From contig NZ_PGTO01000007.1 of the NCBI RefSeq assembly GCF_003284725.1, forward strand, positions 142,924-206,923: a stretch of DNA of 64,000 nt, given 5' to 3'. The position numbers and the translations under genes are program-made. This document shows positions 1-10,808 of this stretch, piece after piece. This stretch comes from Paramagnetospirillum kuznetsovii. GTDB taxonomy: Bacteria; Pseudomonadota; Alphaproteobacteria; Rhodospirillales; Magnetospirillaceae. The notes under the pieces are model-generated. The model ran no database searches and was not told the DNA's origin. It saw only the letters and a program-made list of their open reading frames with translations. Positions within the stretch are counted from its first letter, which is position 1. Each line of letters begins with the position of its first letter.

Positions 1-2
1 GC

Positions 3-137
3 GCCAGCGAATCCGACCATTTGCTGGAATCCGCCATCACCGAGGCCATCTCGCGCAAGCCCAAGGGCCACGACTTCATCATCGACCGCAACGCCCATCC
101 GGCGGTCGGCCGCCATATGAGCGTCACCGGCGGCTAA
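3..137 (+). CDS. moaA: GTP 3',8-cyclase MoaA, C-terminal end (partial)
   Basis: The first 44 codons read in frame to a TAA stop and encode a tail containing [12 protein letters not shown] and ending [10 protein letters not shown]-terminal Gly-Gly tail after a KPKGHDF-like stretch is typical of alphaproteobacterial MoaA, the radical SAM enzyme that starts molybdenum cofactor synthesis from GTP; the two terminal glycines reach into the active site in that family. The catalytic N-terminal part lies outside the window, so the call rests on the tail alone. Another protein with a similar end is possible. Confidence 0.7.
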   Translation, partial: ASESDHLLESAITEAISRKPKGHDFIIDRNAHPAVGRHMSVTGG

Positions 138-149
138 GGCCATGGTCCT

Positions 150-251
150 ATACGCTCGGCCGATGACGTGATGGGGTGGAAAGCGGCCGGGACGGCCGCG
201 CTCCAAGAATAGCGAGTCGTTCGGAGCGCGGGCGTCTCGCCCGCCCGCGGG

Positions 252-262
<11 letters not shown>
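150..262. repeat. Dispersed palindromic intergenic repeat, copy 1
   Basis: A GC-rich element with GCGGCCGGGACGGCCGCGCT at 183 and GCGCGGGCGTCTCGCCCGC near 226. Each part is itself partly self-complementary. The same two blocks recur at about 20.5 kb and 27.5 kb, always between genes. The similarity to the copy at 27.5 kb reaches leftward into CGCTCGGCCGATGA. The element lies just downstream of moaA and touches the end of recQ. Confidence 0.75.
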
Positions 263-2078
<1,816 letters not shown>

Positions 2079-2106
2079 GCGCCCATGTTCTAAGCCAAAC
2101 CCGGCT

Positions 2107-2135
2107 TTGGGACAATGCACAGCAGGGTATATACT
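2107..2135 (+). promoter_or_regulatory. Probable sigma-70 promoter of nadK operon
   Basis: TTGGGA at 2107-2112 and TATACT at 2130-2135 are separated by 17 bases, and the predicted start lies about 24 bases before the nadK ATG. This is a match by eye only. Confidence 0.5.
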
Positions 2136-2165
2136 CCCCGCAGCACAACGCGCCGCGAGGCTTGC

Positions 2166-2933
2166 ATGAACTTTTCCTCCATCGCCTTCGTCGGCGCCGA
2201 AACCGAGGCCGCCAAGGCCGGACTGGGGCGGCTGACCAGCCGCTACCCCCACGTCTCCCCCGATGAAGCCGACCTGATCGTGGCGCTGGGCGGCGATGGC
2301 TTCATGCTGGAAACCCTGCACCGCTTCATCTCGCGCCGGGTTCCCATCTACGGCATGAATCGCGGGACGGTGGGATTCCTGATGAATACCTTCCGCGAGC
2401 ACGGACTGATCGAACGGCTGTCGCGAGCCCAGAAGGTGACGCTGCACCCGCTGCGCATGCGCGCCCGCACCGGCTCGGGCGAGGTGGTCGAGGCGCTGGC
2501 CATGAACGAGGTCTCCTTGCTGCGCGAAACTCGCCAGGCCGCCAAGCTGCGCATCCGCATCGACAACAAGGTCCGCCTGGAAGAACTGATCTGCGACGGC
2601 ATCTTGCTGTCCACTCCGGCGGGCAGCACCGCCTATAACCTGTCCGCCCACGGACCGATCATCCCCTTGGGGGCGGGCATCACCGCGCTGACGCCCATCA
2701 GTCCGTTCCGGCCGCGTCGCTGGCGCGGCGCCCTGTTGCCCCATACGGCCAAGGTGCTGTTCGAGATCCAGGAATCGGACAAGCGGCCGGTCAGCGCCGT
2801 GGCCGATTACACCGAAGTGCGCGACGTGATCGAGGTGGAGGTGACGGAAGACCGGAGCTGCGACCTGACCCTGCTGTTCGACCCCGAACACAATCTGGAA
2901 GAGCGCATCATCGCCGAGCAGTTTCTTCAGTGA
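2166..2933 (+). CDS. nadK: NAD kinase
   Basis: Phosphorylates NAD+ to NADP+ in the cytoplasm. The 255-residue protein has the family GGDG motif ([13 protein letters not shown], residues 41-53), the [10 protein letters not shown] segment and the conserved nucleotide-binding loop [15 protein letters not shown]. The short bacterial form without an N-terminal extension is typical of Rhodospirillales. The ATG at 2166 is preferred over an upstream in-frame start because homologues begin a few residues before the FVGAET segment. Its stop overlaps the GTG start of the next gene, so the two are probably cotranscribed. Confidence 0.93.
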   Translation: MNFSSIAFVGAETEAAKAGLGRLTSRYPHVSPDEADLIVALGGDGFMLETLHRFISRRVPIYGMNRGTVGFLMNTFREHGLIERLSRAQKVTLHPLRMRARTGSGEVVEALAMNEVSLLRETRQAAKLRIRIDNKVRLEELICDGILLSTPAGSTAYNLSAHGPIIPLGAGITALTPISPFRPRRWRGALLPHTAKVLFEIQESDKRPVSAVADYTEVRDVIEVEVTEDRSCDLTLLFDPEHNLEERIIAEQFLQ

Positions 2934-3979
2934 GGCAGGTTCTGGGATCCTGGGCGCTGGGCCTGGGACTCGGCGCCTTGGGCGGCGCCCTGTTCGCCGC
3001 CCTGGACCTGCCCTTGCCGTGGATGCTGGGGGCGCTCGGCGCCACCACCGTCGCATCCCTGTCGGGCTGGTCGCCCGCGGTGCCCAGGCCGCTCCGCGCC
3101 ACCATGATCGGCGTGCTGGGGCTGATGCTGGGAAGCGCCTTCGCCCCCGATCTGCTGGACCGCGTCGGCCGCTGGGCCGACAGCATGGCCGTGCTGGCGG
3201 TGGCCATGACGTTGACCACGGCGCTGGTGGTGGCCTATCTGCGGCGGCTGGGCCGAATGGACAAGGTTACCGCCTTTTTCGCGGGGGCGCCCGGCGGCAT
3301 CAATGAAATGGTGATGACGGGGGGCGCCATGGGCGGCGACGAGCGCACCATCGCGCTGTCGCATTCCCTGCGCATTCTTCTGATCGTCTTCGCCGTGCCG
3401 TTCGGCTATCGGCTGATCGCCCATGTCCATTCCGTTCCCATGGCCCAGAGCATGGGGCGGCTGCTGGATCTTGGCGGCATGGATGCGCTGGTCCTGGCCG
3501 GATCGGCGTTGCTCGGCGCTCTACTGGCCCGGCTTGCCCGGTTGCCCGCCTGGACGCTGACCGGTCCCATGATGTTCAGCGCCGGGCTGCATCTGGCCGG
3601 ACTGACCGCGTCAAAGCCACCGGCGGAACTGGTGATCCTCGCCCAACTGGTGACCGGGGCCTCCATCGGATCGCGGTTTCGCGGGCTGGGGTGGTCCGAG
3701 GTCGCGGTCATGGCGCGTCCCGCCCTGGGGGCGACGGTCATCATGTTGGGGGTTTCCGCCGCCGCCGCCTGGGCCATGGCGGCGATGTCCGATCTGCCCT
3801 TCGCGGTCCTGCTGCTGTCCTTCGTGCCGGGCGGCATCGCCGAGATGTGTCTGGTGGCGCTGGCCCTGGGCCAGGATGTCGCCTTCGTATCGACCCATCA
3901 TGTGGTCAGGGTGGTTCTGGTCATCATGCTGGCGCCCGTGGCATTCAGAATTTTTGGGCGAGGAGGAAATTCATCATGA
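2930..3979 (+). CDS. AbrB-family integral membrane protein
   Basis: A 349-residue hydrophobic protein with about ten predicted transmembrane segments and an internal duplication. The repeated signature appears as [12 protein letters not shown] near residue 122 and again as [13 protein letters not shown] near residue 300. This is the two-repeat pattern of the AbrB (aidB regulator-like) membrane family, PF05145, whose biochemical role is poorly defined; members are suspected transporters or regulators. It starts with GTG overlapping the nadK stop and ends overlapping the ATG of the cupin gene, which indicates translational coupling in one operon. Confidence 0.85.
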   Translation: MRQVLGSWALGLGLGALGGALFAALDLPLPWMLGALGATTVASLSGWSPAVPRPLRATMIGVLGLMLGSAFAPDLLDRVGRWADSMAVLAVAMTLTTALVVAYLRRLGRMDKVTAFFAGAPGGINEMVMTGGAMGGDERTIALSHSLRILLIVFAVPFGYRLIAHVHSVPMAQSMGRLLDLGGMDALVLAGSALLGALLARLARLPAWTLTGPMMFSAGLHLAGLTASKPPAELVILAQLVTGASIGSRFRGLGWSEVAVMARPALGATVIMLGVSAAAAWAMAAMSDLPFAVLLLSFVPGGIAEMCLVALALGQDVAFVSTHHVVRVVLVIMLAPVAFRIFGRGGNSS

Positions 3980-4464
3980 AGCTTGTCGACCCCCGACGCC
4001 TGTCCGCCCTGGTGGAACAAGCCCGGACTTCGCCGCGGCGGCGCGCGCACCTGAACATCCACGACGATACCGCCGAGTCCATTAACCGGCTGGCCATCGC
4101 GCTGGAGCCCGACACCTATATCCGTCCCCATCGCCACTCGGACAAATTCGAACTCTTCGTGTTGCTGGTGGGGCGCGCCGTGCTGATCGGTTTCGATGGC
4201 GACGGCGTGGTGACCGAGCGGGTCGAGGTCGGCGGCGAGGGGACGCGGATCGCCGAATTTCCCGTCGGGACATGGCATAGCCTGGTGGCACTGGACAGTG
4301 GATCGATCATGTTGGAGGTCAAGCCTGGTCCCTATAGCCCGACGCCCGAAGCAGATTTCGCCGCTTGGGCTCCGGCCGAAGGCGATGCGGCGGCGGCGGC
4401 GTGTCGGGACTGGCTGCAAGACCATGCGGTGCCCGGCTTGCGGTGGCCGGGGCAATTCACCTGA
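3976..4464 (+). CDS. WbuC-family cupin fold metalloprotein
   Basis: A 162-residue cupin. The metal-site motif is seen in RPHRHSDKFELFVLLVG (two His plus Glu), with a later His in FPVGTWHSLVAL. Similarity to WbuC proteins, which often accompany polysaccharide genes, is inferred from the HRH-K-E pattern and the GPYSP segment. A perfect AGGAGG lies ten bases before the ATG, and the start overlaps the stop of the AbrB-family gene. The substrate is unknown. Confidence 0.75.
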   Translation: MKLVDPRRLSALVEQARTSPRRRAHLNIHDDTAESINRLAIALEPDTYIRPHRHSDKFELFVLLVGRAVLIGFDGDGVVTERVEVGGEGTRIAEFPVGTWHSLVALDSGSIMLEVKPGPYSPTPEADFAAWAPAEGDAAAAACRDWLQDHAVPGLRWPGQFT

Positions 4465-4697
4465 TTCGCCGAATGATCGCAGTAATGGGGGCAATGGATA
4501 TTTGCATAGGCAAGCCCGAGCCGGTGCGAATGCCCCTATTTTGCTGCGCCGCAGCAAGAAAAGTTTCACGTAACCCCGGACAATGGTCCTTTGATGGACT
4601 TTTCTTTGCTGTCGTTTGTGCCATACTCTTGTCCAGCTACTGACTTTGGGCGGGTGGCCCTGGTTCCGGTGGCATATGGTTTTCAAAGGAGGGACGG

Positions 4698-5174
4698 ATG
4701 AAGAAGTGGATTGCTTCGGCTCTTTTCGCTGCGGCCGCCATGTTCACCCTGAGTGGTGAGGCGAAGGCCGAAGGTGGCGTTGTTCTCGGTGTCTTGGCCT
4801 GCTCCAAGACCGGAACCGGCACGACCTATGTGCTGCATTCCCGCAATCCGGTGGAATGCACCTATGAGGGCGTCGGCGGCCCCCAGAAGTACACCGGCAT
4901 TGACGGCATTCTGTTCGGCATCGATCTCGAAATCGAGCACAAGGCCGGCATGGGCTATCTGGTGATCGGCGGTACCTGGAAGGACAAGTCGAGCCTCGAG
5001 GGCTATTTCGTCGGTGCCAAGGCTTCGGCCACCGTCGGTCTCGGCCTCGCGGTGCAGGCGGGCTTGGCGGGTGTCGGCAACGACATCACCCTGGTTCCGC
5101 TCGGCCTCGGCGGCCAGATCGGCATCGGCGCCACCGGTGGCATCAGCTATATGGCGATCAACGGCGCCAAGTAA
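4698..5174 (+). CDS. Secreted DUF992 family protein
   Basis: A 158-residue exported protein. Residues 1-24 form a clear signal peptide (KK, hydrophobic core, cleavage after AKA). The mature part begins with VLGVLACSKTGTG and contains a second cysteine in NPVECTYEG, then glycine-rich alternating beta segments to the C-terminus. This is the DUF992 pattern of periplasmic or outer-surface alphaproteobacterial proteins with no known function. A strong Shine-Dalgarno (AAAGGAGGG) precedes the ATG and a terminator follows, so it is probably a single-gene transcript. Confidence 0.85.
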   Translation: MKKWIASALFAAAAMFTLSGEAKAEGGVVLGVLACSKTGTGTTYVLHSRNPVECTYEGVGGPQKYTGIDGILFGIDLEIEHKAGMGYLVIGGTWKDKSSLEGYFVGAKASATVGLGLAVQAGLAGVGNDITLVPLGLGGQIGIGATGGISYMAINGAK

Positions 5175-5199
5175 GCTGTGCTGTTCGGTTTGGGATAAG

Positions 5200-5228
5200 C
5201 GGTGGAGCCCCCTGGGCTCCGCCGTTTT
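5200..5228 (+). terminator. Intrinsic terminator after DUF992 gene
   Basis: An eleven-base stem (CGGTGGAGCCC with GGGCTCCGCCG, one G-T pair) with a three-base loop is followed by TTTTC. It lies 26 bases after the stop codon and before the convergent sugar operon. Confidence 0.8.
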
Positions 5229-5238
5229 CTTTGGCCGG

Positions 5239-6243
5239 TCAGCTGTTTTCCAGGCCGTTTGGTTCGTAGACCACGATCTTGCTGCCGGAATTGTCGATGT
5301 TGAAATCCACATGGATCAGGGACTTCAGCCGCTCCCTGACCTTGGCCTGTAGCTCCGGCTTCACGTAGAACAGCACGAAGCCGCCGCCTCCGGCACCCAG
5401 CAGCTTGCCGCCGATCGCCCCGGCATCCATGGCGGCCTGATAGATCTCGTCGATTTCCGGGGTGGTGACGGCGTCGGCCAGTTCCCGCTTCAGCCGCCAA
5501 CTGTCGTGCAGCAAGCGGCCCAGGTCGTCGAGCTGGCGCCCGTCGCTGCCCATGATGGCGACCGCTTCGTCCACCATGGCGACCATCTTGTGGACATGGG
5601 CCTCGCGGTTGGCCAGATTGGCGATCTGCTTGGCGGCGATCTTGTCGGCGTAGCGGGAAAAGCCGGTGAAGAACAGCATCAGCGAGCCCAGCATGGCGCG
5701 GCGGCGCTCCACCGGAATGATCAGCGGCACCACGTCGAAGGTGTCGTCGCGCAGGAAGGTGATGCGATTCATTCCGCCATAAGCGGCCCAGACCTGATCT
5801 TGCGAGCCCACATTCTCGCCGATGACATTCTGCTCGATGCGGATGGCTTCCTGGGCCAACTGCTTCTTGGTGGCCATCCTGCCCTGCTTGGCCAGCAGGG
5901 TGTTGATCAGCCCGACGGTGAAGGAGGACGAGGAGCCCATGCCGGAACGGGCGGGCAGATCGCCGTCGTGATGAATCTCGACGCCCGACGACACCCCCAT
6001 TTCCGTCAGCACGGCGCGAACCGCCGGATGTTGGATATCGGCGATGTCATCGACGGTTTCCACCTTGGAATAGGCGATGCGATGCTTGTGCTCGAAGAAG
6101 GGCGGCAGGGTGCGCAGCGTGATGTAGCAGTATTTGTCGATGGTGAAGCCCACCACCGCGCCGCCATGCTGGCGGAACCATGCCGGATAGTCGGACCCGC
6201 CGCCGAACAGTGAAACGCGGAAGGGGGTGCGGCTGATGATCAT
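5239..6243 (-). CDS. hddA: GHMP kinase, probable D-glycero-alpha-D-manno-heptose 7-phosphate kinase
   Basis: A 334-residue GHMP-family sugar kinase. It starts with RTPFRVSLFGGGSDYPAW, has the GHMP ATP loop LPARSGMGSSSSFTVG, and the C-terminal glycine loop GGKLLGAGGGGFVLFY. This arrangement is that of HddA, which makes D-glycero-alpha-D-manno-heptose 1,7-bisphosphate for GDP-heptose. The ATG overlaps the stop of the adjacent nucleotidyltransferase by four bases and it is the last gene of the sugar operon. The GmhA and GmhB partners are not in this window. Confidence 0.82.
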   Translation of the reverse strand: MIISRTPFRVSLFGGGSDYPAWFRQHGGAVVGFTIDKYCYITLRTLPPFFEHKHRIAYSKVETVDDIADIQHPAVRAVLTEMGVSSGVEIHHDGDLPARSGMGSSSSFTVGLINTLLAKQGRMATKKQLAQEAIRIEQNVIGENVGSQDQVWAAYGGMNRITFLRDDTFDVVPLIIPVERRRAMLGSLMLFFTGFSRYADKIAAKQIANLANREAHVHKMVAMVDEAVAIMGSDGRQLDDLGRLLHDSWRLKRELADAVTTPEIDEIYQAAMDAGAIGGKLLGAGGGGFVLFYVKPELQAKVRERLKSLIHVDFNIDNSGSKIVVYEPNGLENS

Positions 6244-7001
6244 CCCGGTGTCTTTCCTTTGGCCGCGATCGCATCGTGTGGCAGCACGTTCCCCGCTTCG
6301 GCCAAGCTTTCGGGAGTGCCGATATCGATGAAGGCGGCGCCCTCGGCGCGCCAACCGAAAATCCAGCCCGGCGGCAACTGCGCCAGGAAATCGCGTTCCA
6401 GCGACGGCCCGGTCTCGGCGGCCAGACGGTCCAGCGCCGGACGCGACAACAGGGCGGCGCCGCCGTTGATCCAGCCCGGCCCCGCCAGTGTCGGATCCTT
6501 CTCGGCGAAGCGGGTGACTTGGCCGTCGGCGGCGATCTCCACCCGACCATAGCGTGAAACCTCGGCGACGGCGACACACAACAGCGATACCGCGCGGCCA
6601 GAACGACGATGCTCGGCGAGGAATTGGGCGAAATCGGCTTCCAGCCAGGTGTCGCCGTTCATGACCATGACCGGGTCGCCGACAAGCCGGGGCATGACGT
6701 GGCGCAGCGCGCCGCCGGTCCCCAAGGGAGCCGGTTCCGCCACCGCCAGAACCTGCAGCGGCAGGTCGCGTCCGTCAAGGTGAGCCCTCACCTGATCGGC
6801 GCCCACGCCCAGGGAAAGCACCACGCGCCCGGCGCCCAGGGCGGCCAGGTGGTCCAGCAGGTGATCGAGGAAGGGACGGCCGTTGATGGGGGCCAGCACT
6901 TTCGGGATGTCGCCGAGAACGCTCCGGATGCGGGTTCCCAAACCACCGGCCAGCACCACCACGTCGATGCCGCCCAGTCCGTTGTCGCCGCTTTCGGTCA
7001 T
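6240..7001 (-). CDS. hddC: Sugar-phosphate nucleotidyltransferase, HddC-like
   Basis: A 253-residue nucleotidyltransferase. The N-terminal loop VVLAGGLGTRIRSVLGDIPK is the NTP-binding signature, followed by the metal-binding VMNGDTWLEADF. Together with the adjacent heptose kinase, the best reading is D-glycero-alpha-D-manno-heptose 1-phosphate guanylyltransferase, giving GDP-heptose. Base specificity cannot be read from the motif. The ATG at 7001 shares one base with the stop of the upstream glycosyltransferase. Confidence 0.8.
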   Translation of the reverse strand: MTESGDNGLGGIDVVVLAGGLGTRIRSVLGDIPKVLAPINGRPFLDHLLDHLAALGAGRVVLSLGVGADQVRAHLDGRDLPLQVLAVAEPAPLGTGGALRHVMPRLVGDPVMVMNGDTWLEADFAQFLAEHRRSGRAVSLLCVAVAEVSRYGRVEIAADGQVTRFAEKDPTLAGPGWINGGAALLSRPALDRLAAETGPSLERDFLAQLPPGWIFGWRAEGAAFIDIGTPESLAEAGNVLPHDAIAAKGKTPG

Positions 7002-7948
7002 CACGGCCCCATGACGGCGCGGTCCGGCACCAGCGCGACGCCCTCGGCCTCGGCGATGATCCAGCGCGGACGGCCCCGCACGTCCTTGTAGACCCGGATC
7101 ACGTAAAGACCGGTGGCGCCGACGGCCAGCATCAGGCTGCCCCACAAGAAAAAGGCCAGGGAAGCGAACAGCCAGCCGCTGCCGGCGAACAGTCCGATCA
7201 GCAGCAGCAGGACCGACAGGGCCAAACCGCACAGTCCGGCCCAATTGACCATGTAGATGGGCAGAAACGAGAACGAGGTGACGCCCGCCACCATGGTCTT
7301 GACCGCATTACGGTGAAGGCCGGAGAACTTGCTTTCGCCGCAATGGCGCGGTTGGCGTTCGTAATCGACGAAGGTCTGATCGAACCCCATCCACACCGCC
7401 AGTCCACGGATATAGGGGTCGTGTTCGCGCAAGCTCAGCATGTGCTGGGCGGCCCGGCGCGACAACAGCTTGAAGTCGCCCGACTCGATGGGCATCTGCC
7501 CGCGCGAGGTCCAGTTGATAACCTCGTAGGCGCGGCGCGTCAGCCACATGCGCAGGGGGTCTTCGCCGTGGCGGACGCTGCGCCTTGTGTGGACCACGTC
7601 GTGTCCGGCCCGCCAATGTTCGATCAAGGTGGGCAGCAGCTCGGGCGGGTCTTGAAGATCGCAGTCCATATAGATCATGGCGTCGCCGGTGGCGGCGGCA
7701 AGGCCCGCCAGCACGCCCTCGGACGGCCCGGCGCGCCGGGCGGTGGTGATGATCTTCACCCGCGGATCCTTGGCACGGGCTTCGACCAGGATCTGGCGTG
7801 AACGGTCGGTGGAGCAGTCATTGACGAAGATGAACTCAAAGCCTTCCGGACGCCCGTCGGCCATCAGCGCCAGCCGCCGGATCAGTTCCGGCAGATTGTC
7901 TTCCTCGTTGCGGAACGAGAGGATGATGGAGACTGCGTCTTGGCTCAT
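7001..7948 (-). CDS. Membrane-anchored GT2 glycosyltransferase (DPM1/ArnC-like)
   Basis: A 315-residue family 2 glycosyltransferase. The N-terminal GT-A fold carries FVNDCSTDRS and the metal-binding MIYMDCDLQDPPE, and two hydrophobic helices lie near residues 225-285 (GLCGLALSVLLLLIGLF and SLAFFLWGSLMLAVGATG). Such enzymes usually transfer a sugar to a polyprenyl phosphate or act at the inner face of the membrane. It is cotranscribed with the other sugar genes; acceptor and donor are unknown. Confidence 0.85.
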   Translation of the reverse strand: MSQDAVSIILSFRNEEDNLPELIRRLALMADGRPEGFEFIFVNDCSTDRSRQILVEARAKDPRVKIITTARRAGPSEGVLAGLAAATGDAMIYMDCDLQDPPELLPTLIEHWRAGHDVVHTRRSVRHGEDPLRMWLTRRAYEVINWTSRGQMPIESGDFKLLSRRAAQHMLSLREHDPYIRGLAVWMGFDQTFVDYERQPRHCGESKFSGLHRNAVKTMVAGVTSFSFLPIYMVNWAGLCGLALSVLLLLIGLFAGSGWLFASLAFFLWGSLMLAVGATGLYVIRVYKDVRGRPRWIIAEAEGVALVPDRAVMGP

Positions 7949-7958
7949 GATTCCGCCC

Positions 7959-8669
7959 TCACCGTGGTTTCCAGAACCACAACTCGCGGAAGAACTGGAA
8001 GTAATAGGCGGCTCCCCAGCGAAGAATCTGGAGTTTGCGCTCGCCGCCGATACGGGGCGGCTCGCCCACGCCGATCTCGCCGATCCGCATCTTGGCCTTG
8101 GCGGCGCGGACCGACATGACCGGCTCCCAACTGATGATGGTTCCGAACAACCGTTCGGGCAGAAGATAGGTTTCGTCCTTGTCCAGATCCAGTCGGGCGA
8201 TCAGGTCGCGGCGGAACGCCCGGTAGATCACCATGGCATCGGTATAGCGGGCGCCGTGCAGAAGATTAACGGTGCGGGTGAATAGCCAGTTGCCGAACCC
8301 CGTGATGACATCGTCATCCTGGCTTGATGTGCCATCGCAATAGCGCGATCCGATGACAAGGTCATATCCCTGCCGCATCTTGTCGATCAGCGCGGGGATA
8401 AATTCCGGCGCGCAATTCCCGTCAGGGCTGATGGTGATGACCATATCGCCGGAGATCAATGGCATGGCCTCCAGATAGGCAAAGCGGATGCCCCGGCGTT
8501 TCTGGACGTATACCTCGTAGCCGTTTTCGCGGCACCATTCGATGGTCCCATCGGTTGAACCGCCATCCAGGACAAGAATCTGGCTTGCCCATTCCCGCTT
8601 GATCTGGGGCAGGATGGCACGCACGCCATCAATCTCGTTCAGGGTCAGGGCGACGATGGAAACAGTCAT
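7959..8669 (-). CDS. GT2 glycosyltransferase
   Basis: A 236-residue soluble GT2 domain. The nucleotide-sugar site is shown by VLDGGSTDGT and the metal site by TISPDGNCAPEF. There is no membrane anchor, although the C-terminus is rich in aromatics. The ATG at 8669 was taken because an AAGAAAG lies upstream; an in-frame TTG two codons earlier is also possible. Its AT content is higher than that of the flanking operon genes, which suggests a separate origin for this part of the cluster. Confidence 0.82.
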   Translation of the reverse strand: MTVSIVALTLNEIDGVRAILPQIKREWASQILVLDGGSTDGTIEWCRENGYEVYVQKRRGIRFAYLEAMPLISGDMVITISPDGNCAPEFIPALIDKMRQGYDLVIGSRYCDGTSSQDDDVITGFGNWLFTRTVNLLHGARYTDAMVIYRAFRRDLIARLDLDKDETYLLPERLFGTIISWEPVMSVRAAKAKMRIGEIGVGEPPRIGGERKLQILRWGAAYYFQFFRELWFWKPR

Positions 8670-8684
8670 ACACAAGAAGCTTTC

Positions 8685-10808
8685 TTACGGGGAAAGAAGA
8701 GAGTTACCTGCATGGGAAACAGCCTGAACCCAAGGCAAATAAGATGGGACGTAAGTGAAGACAACACGGTGATTCCCCTTTTCCAGTGCGATCCCCCAGA
8801 AGGTGTGATCGGCCGGAAAAAGAGCAGTGGGAACGTCGTCAACACTGGCCTTCCAATATCGTGAAAAGGTATTCGTGACAACCAGAACCTGTCGTCCATC
8901 GACGCTGATATCCAACTCAATCCGATCGCTTGAATAGACCCTTGGGGTAATTTTTCCGGGTGTCGGAGTTGCGTCCACCGCCAATCCTGGGGGCAATTCA
9001 TCGCGTCTGGCGAACAAGGTTTCCCTCAGGATTTCCACTGGAGCTTGAGCCATGGCCTCGACGGTAGCGCGGTCGTTATCGAATGCGCGGATATTTCCAA
9101 CGGTAAAAAAACGGGGGAGGGCCAGGTCATTGCGGTAGACATAAAGCCATTGTCGTCCGGAGAGATTCTCCGTCAAGGAGACCATTACCTTCTCGCGCAG
9201 GGACAACCCGCCCCAGGGTTTCGGGGCCCGTTCCACCTCCACTAGGCCGGGGCCGGATAGCGGCTCGCGCGAGACGAAATAACGGACATTGGCCAGGGAC
9301 AGCAGATTCATGCGGTACAGCCGGTCCATGGGGCGGACGGCATAGCTTTCCGCCGTCCGGGTCCCCGATGTGACCAAATTAGGCCGCTCGCTCCGGAATT
9401 GGGGCCAGCCCCCATCCCGCTCCAGGAGATCCTTCATGTCGGGCGACACCGCTTCCGGCCCGCCTTCCTGGGCGATCCAGGGTTCCATGATGGCACTCCA
9501 GAATTCGAAATGCCGCCGCGGTCCCGCCGGCATATCCCCGGACTCCGTCTCCAGACCGTAGGCGTTAAGATGAGCCGGATATAGAAAAATGGGTTCCACT
9601 CGGCTGGGCCACGGATCCTGGGCGACCCGCTGAGCCAGGGCGCGCAGGACCGGGCTTTCGAAATTGCGGACGTAATTCCCGTTGGACAGCCAGTCGAGAG
9701 TCAGGTTGCGATACTTTTGGACGCCGGTGGACACGGTCATGGCGGCGATGATCGCCACCGTCATCGCCCCGCCGCCAATGGCGGGAAGGGAACGGGAAAG
9801 ATATCTGATGCCGATGGCCATGGTCACAGCCAGTTCCGGCAAGATCATATAGCCCATAATCTTAACGTAGGAAAAGGACAGAACCAGTGCCGACAGGGGG
9901 CCATCATAGCTGGAAACGAAGGTGCGGGAGAATAGGAGCGCCAGAACAGCCGCAGTCGGAAGAAGTATATATGCGGCGCTGTTCCTGCGGATCAGGAAGA
10001 CGCCGACCGGTAGGCCCAAATGAATCAACAGGAATTCCACATGGAACGAGGACAGAGTCCCGATGATTTCCGTAAGGACCGTCGTAGCGGTGTAGTGCTT
10101 CATGCCACGGGTGTAATAAAACGCCGACTCATTCAGGTGGGCCGACAGGGAAAAGGCCTCATTGATCCGAATGAGTGGGATGGCACAGAACAGGAAGATA
10201 ATGATCCAGTCCGTCCGTGATGTCCTCCGCTCCACTACGGCAAACCACAGTACCAGGGCAAGTGAGAAATATTGCAGGACATCCGACGGGAACGGCACCC
10301 CAACGGTCACCAGCGCACTGGCCAGCGCGACCAAACCGCGGAGGACCGAATATTTAGCATCCAAATAACGACTGATGGCCAGCAGCACTACCGGCAATAG
10401 AGCCAAGTTGATGTTAACCAGAAAGACCGAGGTGGCGCACGCACCGTAGGCCATGGCTGCCAGGGTAGCCGGCATGGGTTCCGCCATCTGGTTGCGGATC
10501 AGGCGGTACATGCACCACGTTCCGCCGATCAGAGATGCTGTGATCAATACCGGATAGCTGAACCGGATCGGAATGCCTCCGAACAGTATTTGACTGATCA
10601 GGGAGGCCGATCCGGTTTGGGCCAGATCGGCCCCCCCCCTAATCAAGGGACTCCAGGCCTGCCCTATCGTCTCCAGGGCCGGCAAATGCATGTATAGCTC
10701 ACTGGTATCGTAGAGGGGGAAGTAAGAGTACTTTGCCAAAACAAAATACTCGAATGATATCCAGAGCATCCAAAGTATTAATATAGGGACGTTCCTGCAG
10801 CGGATCAT
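8685..10808 (-). CDS. YfhO-like multi-pass membrane protein (lipid-linked sugar transferase type)
   Basis: A 707-residue protein with about ten to twelve transmembrane helices over residues 5-380 and a large C-terminal soluble domain. The tail segment VVTNTFSRYWKASVDDVP, followed by FPADHTFWGIALEKGNHRV, matches the 'ysGWkA.vDG...aghH.v.f.Y.P' pattern typical of YfhO-family proteins. Those are GT-C-like enzymes thought to transfer sugars from polyprenyl carriers outside the membrane. The ATG overlaps the stop of the radical SAM gene by four bases. Base composition is less GC-rich than its neighbours. Confidence 0.7.
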   Translation of the reverse strand: MIRCRNVPILILWMLWISFEYFVLAKYSYFPLYDTSELYMHLPALETIGQAWSPLIRGGADLAQTGSASLISQILFGGIPIRFSYPVLITASLIGGTWCMYRLIRNQMAEPMPATLAAMAYGACATSVFLVNINLALLPVVLLAISRYLDAKYSVLRGLVALASALVTVGVPFPSDVLQYFSLALVLWFAVVERRTSRTDWIIIFLFCAIPLIRINEAFSLSAHLNESAFYYTRGMKHYTATTVLTEIIGTLSSFHVEFLLIHLGLPVGVFLIRRNSAAYILLPTAAVLALLFSRTFVSSYDGPLSALVLSFSYVKIMGYMILPELAVTMAIGIRYLSRSLPAIGGGAMTVAIIAAMTVSTGVQKYRNLTLDWLSNGNYVRNFESPVLRALAQRVAQDPWPSRVEPIFLYPAHLNAYGLETESGDMPAGPRRHFEFWSAIMEPWIAQEGGPEAVSPDMKDLLERDGGWPQFRSERPNLVTSGTRTAESYAVRPMDRLYRMNLLSLANVRYFVSREPLSGPGLVEVERAPKPWGGLSLREKVMVSLTENLSGRQWLYVYRNDLALPRFFTVGNIRAFDNDRATVEAMAQAPVEILRETLFARRDELPPGLAVDATPTPGKITPRVYSSDRIELDISVDGRQVLVVTNTFSRYWKASVDDVPTALFPADHTFWGIALEKGNHRVVFTYVPSYLPWVQAVSHAGNSLLSP

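Noticed and set aside
2079..3056. N-terminal extension giving a 934-residue RecQ
   Set aside because: The added part is the complement of nadK and has no helicase similarity; the ATG at 2078 gives a normal RecQ.
4698..5174. DUF992 protein as a magnetosome protein
   Set aside because: The signal peptide and glycine-rich repeats are suggestive, but no mam or mms gene is nearby and the sequence fits DUF992.
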